Below, piece after piece: positions 12,434 to 15,598 of a stretch of 15,598 bases of DNA. The DNA lies in assembly GCA_002430755.1 (NCBI GenBank), contig DJCX01000123.1, positions 1 to 15,598 of the forward strand, in the 5' to 3' direction. Position 1 is the stretch's first letter; every line of letters begins with the position of its first letter. The notes below the pieces were generated by a model. It had not been told where the DNA came from. It ran no database searches and was given only the letters and a program-made list of their open reading frames with translations. The position numbers and the translations under genes are program-made. Origin of the DNA: Flavobacteriales bacterium UBA5939. Lineage in GTDB: Bacteria; Bacteroidota; Bacteroidia; Flavobacteriales; Schleiferiaceae.

Positions 12434-15247
12434 ATGAGCGAACAAATTGAAGTTTACGGTGCCAAAGCGCACAACCTGAGAAATCTGGATGTTAAAATCC
12501 CCCGCAATGCCTTGGTGGTCATCACAGGGCTCAGTGGATCGGGAAAGAGCTCGCTGGCGTTTAATACTATTTATGCTGAAGGACAGCGCAGGTACATGGA
12601 GACATTCTCCTCGTATGCGCGTCAGTTCCTCGGGACTATGGAGCGCCCTGAAGTGGATAAGATTGAAGGACTGTCGCCTGTCATTTCCATAGAACAAAAG
12701 ACGACTTCAAGAAACCCGCGTTCCACTGTGGGCACTGTAACTGAACTAAGTGATTTCCTTCGCCTGCTCTATGCTCGTGCTTCTACAGCATTCAGCTATA
12801 AGACCGGTGAACAGATGGTCAGCTACAGCGATAGCCAGATTATTGAGCTTATCGGAGAACGATTCATGGGAAAAAGGATTGCAGTCTTAGCGCCTGTTGT
12901 AAGAGCGCGTAAGGGACACTACCGTGAACTGTTTGAGCAGATTGTTCGAATGGGCTTTGTCCGCGCCCGTGTTGACGGTGTGATTGTGGAGGTGAGCAGT
13001 GGATTTAGATTGGACCGCTATAAGACGCACGATATTGAGATTGTGGTGGACCGCATTCGGGTGGCTGCTACGGCCGAGAATAGGATTGCTCAAAGCGTTG
13101 AAACGGCTATGGCCCATGGTAAAGGTACCATCGCCGTCATTGATTTGGACAGTCAAGAATTGGCCTATTTTTCGCGTCAACTCATGTGTCCTACTACGGG
13201 TATTGCCTATCAAGAACCTGAGCCAAACACCTTCTCATTCAACAGTCCTAAGGGAGCTTGTGTAAAATGCGACGGTCTTGGAACAGTGAAGGAAGTCAAT
13301 TTAGATAAGGTTATACCGGATCCAAAAACTACCATTCGAAAAGGGGGATTTGCACCCGTTGGCGAATACAAGAAGAATTGGATTTTCAACCAACTAGAAA
13401 TCATCGCACTCAAACACGGGTTCGATCTAGATACAGCCATCGAGAATATTCCAAAGGAAGCCCTCGATATTATCCTTTACGGGACCAATGAGGTCATGAC
13501 TATTGACCACAAAGCTATTGGCGTTACAAAAGAGTACAAGGTCAACTTCGAAGGTGTGATCAACTTCATCGGTTCACAATCCCGGGAGGCTAAGAGTCGT
13601 GCTATCCAGCGCTGGGCGGATGATTTCATGGAAAATGTGGAATGTTCCAATTGTAAAGGTGCCCGTCTTAAGCGCGAAAGTTTGCACTTCAAGGTTGCCG
13701 GACAAAGCATTAGCGATGTGAGCACCATGAGCCTCGTCGATTTCTCAGATTGGGTACACAGTCTTGAAACGAAACTGGGCCAAAAAGAATGGACCATTGC
13801 CGAAGAAATCGTAAAAGAGCTCAAGGCTAGAACGGCCTTCTTGCTCGATGTAGGTTTGGGTTATCTCAATCTAAACCGAAGTGCACGCAGCCTAAGCGGT
13901 GGAGAGGCACAACGGATTCGACTGGCCACCCAGATTGGATCCCAGCTTGTCAATGTACTTTATATCCTAGATGAGCCATCGATTGGCTTACATCAACGAG
14001 ATAATGCACGACTTATTCAAAGTCTAAAGCAGCTTAGGGATATAGGCAATAGCGTTCTTGTCGTGGAGCACGATAAGGACATGATAGAAACTGCAGACTT
14101 CATTTTGGACATCGGTCCAAAGGCTGGAGTACATGGAGGAAACATTGTGGCCCAAGGAGGTATCGAAGATATTAGGGAAGCCGGCAGTATAACCGCAGAT
14201 TACCTCAAGGGCATTCGTGAGGTACCGGTCCCGGCAGAGCGCCGTATACCTACTGGATTTATTCAGCTTAAGGGAGCCACAGGCAATAACCTGAAGAATG
14301 TAAACGCGAAGATTCCGCTCGGTATTCTTACCTGTATTACCGGAGTTAGCGGCAGTGGTAAGAGCACACTAATTAACGGTACGCTCTACCCCATCTTGAA
14401 CCATCTGATTTTCCGCGCAGTGGCGAAACCACAGCCGTATAAGAGTATTGAGGGTGCTGAACAGATTGATAAAATTATCGATATCGATCAGAGTCCAATT
14501 GGTCGTACTCCGCGTTCGAATCCTGCTACATACACCGGTGTATGGTCCGAGATACGACAACTCTTTGCCAACCTTCCCGAGAGTAAAATTCGTGGCTACA
14601 AGCCCGGACGTTTCTCTTTCAACGTGAAAGGCGGACGCTGTGAAACTTGTGAAGGTGGTGGGCTGCGTGTGATTGAAATGAACTTCTTACCAGATGTTTA
14701 CGTGCACTGCGAGACTTGTCAAGGTAAGCGCTTCAACCGCGAGACGCTCGAAGTTCGTTACAAAGGCAAGAGCATCAGTGATGTGCTTGACATGAGTATT
14801 GAAGATGCTTTGGAATTTTTCGAGCATGTCCCTAAGATCAAGTTAAAACTTAGCACACTTGTCAATGTTGGCCTCGGTTACATACGTCTAGGACAACCGT
14901 CGACGACCTTAAGCGGTGGCGAAGCCCAACGCGTAAAATTGGCCACAGAACTCAGTAAGAAGGATACGGGCAATACCATGTACATTTTGGATGAACCTAC
15001 AACCGGTCTTCATTTTGAAGATGTACGCGTGTTGATGGAAGTGATTCAACAGTTGGTTGAGCAAGGAAATACGGTCTTGATTATTGAGCACAATATGGAC
15101 GTCATCAAACAAGCGGATCACATTATTGACTTAGGACCAGAAGGCGGTTCAGGTGGTGGTAAGATTGTCGCTACAGGAACGCCAGAGCAAGTCGTGAAAA
15201 ACAAGGACAGCATTACCGGTCAGTTTCTTGCACTAGAATTAAAGTAA
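12434..15247 (+). CDS. uvrA: Excinuclease ABC subunit A
   Basis: 937 aa, dimeric DNA-damage-recognition ATPase of nucleotide excision repair, which acts with UvrB. Two ABC modules are complete: Walker A GLSGSGKSS (32-40) and GVSGSGKST (637-645); signatures LSGGEAQRIRL (487-497) and LSGGEAQRVKL (826-836); Walker B ILDEPSIGLH (511-520) and ILDEPTTGLH (851-860). The C-terminal zinc finger is intact (CETCEGGG at 736-743 with CETC at 759-762). The N-terminal finger is incomplete: Cys252, Cys276 and Cys279 are present, but the usual fourth Cys is Thr255 (CPTTG). A CSNCKGARL pair lies at 404-412. Length is normal. The gene follows the transglycosylase by 2 bp, and no LexA-type operator is visible nearby. 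Confidence 0.97.
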   Translation: MSEQIEVYGAKAHNLRNLDVKIPRNALVVITGLSGSGKSSLAFNTIYAEGQRRYMETFSSYARQFLGTMERPEVDKIEGLSPVISIEQKTTSRNPRSTVGTVTELSDFLRLLYARASTAFSYKTGEQMVSYSDSQIIELIGERFMGKRIAVLAPVVRARKGHYRELFEQIVRMGFVRARVDGVIVEVSSGFRLDRYKTHDIEIVVDRIRVAATAENRIAQSVETAMAHGKGTIAVIDLDSQELAYFSRQLMCPTTGIAYQEPEPNTFSFNSPKGACVKCDGLGTVKEVNLDKVIPDPKTTIRKGGFAPVGEYKKNWIFNQLEIIALKHGFDLDTAIENIPKEALDIILYGTNEVMTIDHKAIGVTKEYKVNFEGVINFIGSQSREAKSRAIQRWADDFMENVECSNCKGARLKRESLHFKVAGQSISDVSTMSLVDFSDWVHSLETKLGQKEWTIAEEIVKELKARTAFLLDVGLGYLNLNRSARSLSGGEAQRIRLATQIGSQLVNVLYILDEPSIGLHQRDNARLIQSLKQLRDIGNSVLVVEHDKDMIETADFILDIGPKAGVHGGNIVAQGGIEDIREAGSITADYLKGIREVPVPAERRIPTGFIQLKGATGNNLKNVNAKIPLGILTCITGVSGSGKSTLINGTLYPILNHLIFRAVAKPQPYKSIEGAEQIDKIIDIDQSPIGRTPRSNPATYTGVWSEIRQLFANLPESKIRGYKPGRFSFNVKGGRCETCEGGGLRVIEMNFLPDVYVHCETCQGKRFNRETLEVRYKGKSISDVLDMSIEDALEFFEHVPKIKLKLSTLVNVGLGYIRLGQPSTTLSGGEAQRVKLATELSKKDTGNTMYILDEPTTGLHFEDVRVLMEVIQQLVEQGNTVLIIEHNMDVIKQADHIIDLGPEGGSGGGKIVATGTPEQVVKNKDSITGQFLALELK

Positions 15248-15260
15248 GCGTCTAGAAGTC

Positions 15261-15301
15261 GGTACGTTTTATGTACCTTATTGGGTAATAAACCTATTAC
15301 C
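15261..15301 (+). repeat. Two tandem inverted repeats between uvrA and the LOG-family gene
   Basis: Repeat 1: GGTAC (15261-15265), 7 nt, GTACC (15273-15277). Repeat 2: GGTAATA (15284-15290), AACC, TATTACC (15295-15301), a perfect 7-bp inverted repeat that ends 1 bp before the ATG at 15303. There is no T run, so neither is a typical terminator. As RNA, the second hairpin would sit directly against the start codon; as DNA, the repeats could be operators. The rest of the 55-bp gap shows only a 7-of-8 match to TAnnTTTG (TACGTTTT, 15263-15270). Confidence 0.5.
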
Positions 15302-15302
15302 T

Positions 15303-15598
15303 ATGAATACAATGAAACGTAAAACCTGGACTGAGATTAAATCCGACGATAGTTGGGCATTGTTTAAGATCATGTCTGAATTTGTGGAAGGCTATGAGAG
15401 CCTGCGCCGCATCGGCCCTTGTGTAAGCATCTTTGGGTCGGCAAGAACGGACGCTACTGAGCCACAATACCTTCAAGCAGCGACAGATATCGCTGAGAAG
15501 CTGACGAAAAAGGGCTTTGGCATCATTACAGGTGGCGGTCCTGGTATTATGGAAGCTGCCAATAAGGGCGCCCAAAAAGGGTCTGGACCGAGCGTTGG
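15303..15598 (+). CDS. LOG/TIGR00730-family Rossmann-fold protein (3' end outside window)
   Basis: The first 98 residues are visible and the frame is open at the right edge. IGPCVSIFGSARTD (37-50) and GFGIITGGGPGIMEAANKGA (71-90) are the nucleotide-binding strands typical of the LOG family (lysine-decarboxylase-like, cytokinin-riboside-5'-monophosphate phosphoribohydrolase type), whose members cleave the N-glycosidic bond of nucleoside monophosphates. The catalytic PGGxGTxxE motif would lie beyond the window and cannot be checked. An N-terminal extension of about 36 residues precedes the fold. ATG at 15303 is chosen; ATG at 15312 (MKRKTW) is an equally possible start. Probably downstream of uvrA in the same direction, but separated from it by two inverted repeats. 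Confidence 0.85.
   Translation, partial: MNTMKRKTWTEIKSDDSWALFKIMSEFVEGYESLRRIGPCVSIFGSARTDATEPQYLQAATDIAEKLTKKGFGIITGGGPGIMEAANKGAQKGSGPSV

Noticed and set aside
15261..15301. Terminator after uvrA
   Set aside because: The two inverted repeats are AT-rich in part and lack a following T tract, so they were recorded as repeats instead.
1..15598. tRNA, rRNA, CRISPR, insertion sequence, prophage, toxin-antitoxin or defence genes
   Set aside because: None of the recognised proteins belong to such systems, and no repeat-spacer pattern, transposase motif or cloverleaf was seen in the intergenic gaps, all of which are shorter than 300 bp.

Overview
The window reads as chromosomal DNA of a Bacteroidota bacterium, most likely a marine-type flavobacterium (order Flavobacteriales). 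Gene starts lack Shine-Dalgarno sequences, as is usual in that phylum. Exact copies of the Bacteroidota -7 promoter element TAnnTTTG sit in front of valS and of the DUF1573 gene. Both the gene content and the UvrA zinc-finger variant fit the phylum. Most of the window is ordinary housekeeping sequence: no phage, insertion sequence, CRISPR array, tRNA or rRNA gene was seen.

Layout, left to right. (1) Bases 2-1162 are the 3' end of an O-antigen-ligase-like membrane protein with TPR repeats. (2) Bases 1163-1403 are a compact regulatory region. It holds an excellent sigma-54-type (-24/-12) promoter, a 28-codon leader ORF, a 10-bp hairpin, and a strong intrinsic terminator that ends 20 bp before the next gene, a 124-aa protein with a hotdog-like pattern (1404-1778). 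The hairpin loop carries 8 nt exactly complementary to the 5' arm of the terminator, so the region has the architecture of a transcription attenuator, or alternatively of a small RNA. (3) Bases 1779-1897 are a structured 3' region ending in a perfect bidirectional terminator between convergent genes. (4) On the minus strand, valS (5046-2461) is followed after 2 bp by a DUF4287/DUF5655 gene (2458-1898). (5) Divergent from valS is a secreted DUF1573 protein (5186-5623), with a near-perfect Bacteroidota promoter that contains an inverted repeat, and a terminator.

(6) From 5700 to 15247 all genes point right and are packed with tiny gaps or overlaps: a class I aminotransferase, murB (peptidoglycan precursor synthesis), mtaB (tRNA ms2t6A modification), an unrecognised 92-aa protein, an inositol-monophosphatase-family enzyme, an alpha/beta hydrolase, rfbC (dTDP-rhamnose pathway), a membrane-anchored lytic transglycosylase and uvrA (excision repair). 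Start/stop overlaps (TAATG, ATGA) suggest translational coupling and at least one long operon, with a possible internal promoter before rfbC. The recurring theme is envelope biogenesis (murB, rfbC, transglycosylase, and the O-antigen ligase upstream) mixed with RNA modification and DNA repair. (7) After uvrA there are two tandem inverted repeats, then the start of a LOG-family (TIGR00730-type) Rossmann-fold gene cut by the window edge.

The best candidate for something undescribed is region 2. All structural statements come from reading the sequence by eye. No folding, homology search or comparative alignment could be run.
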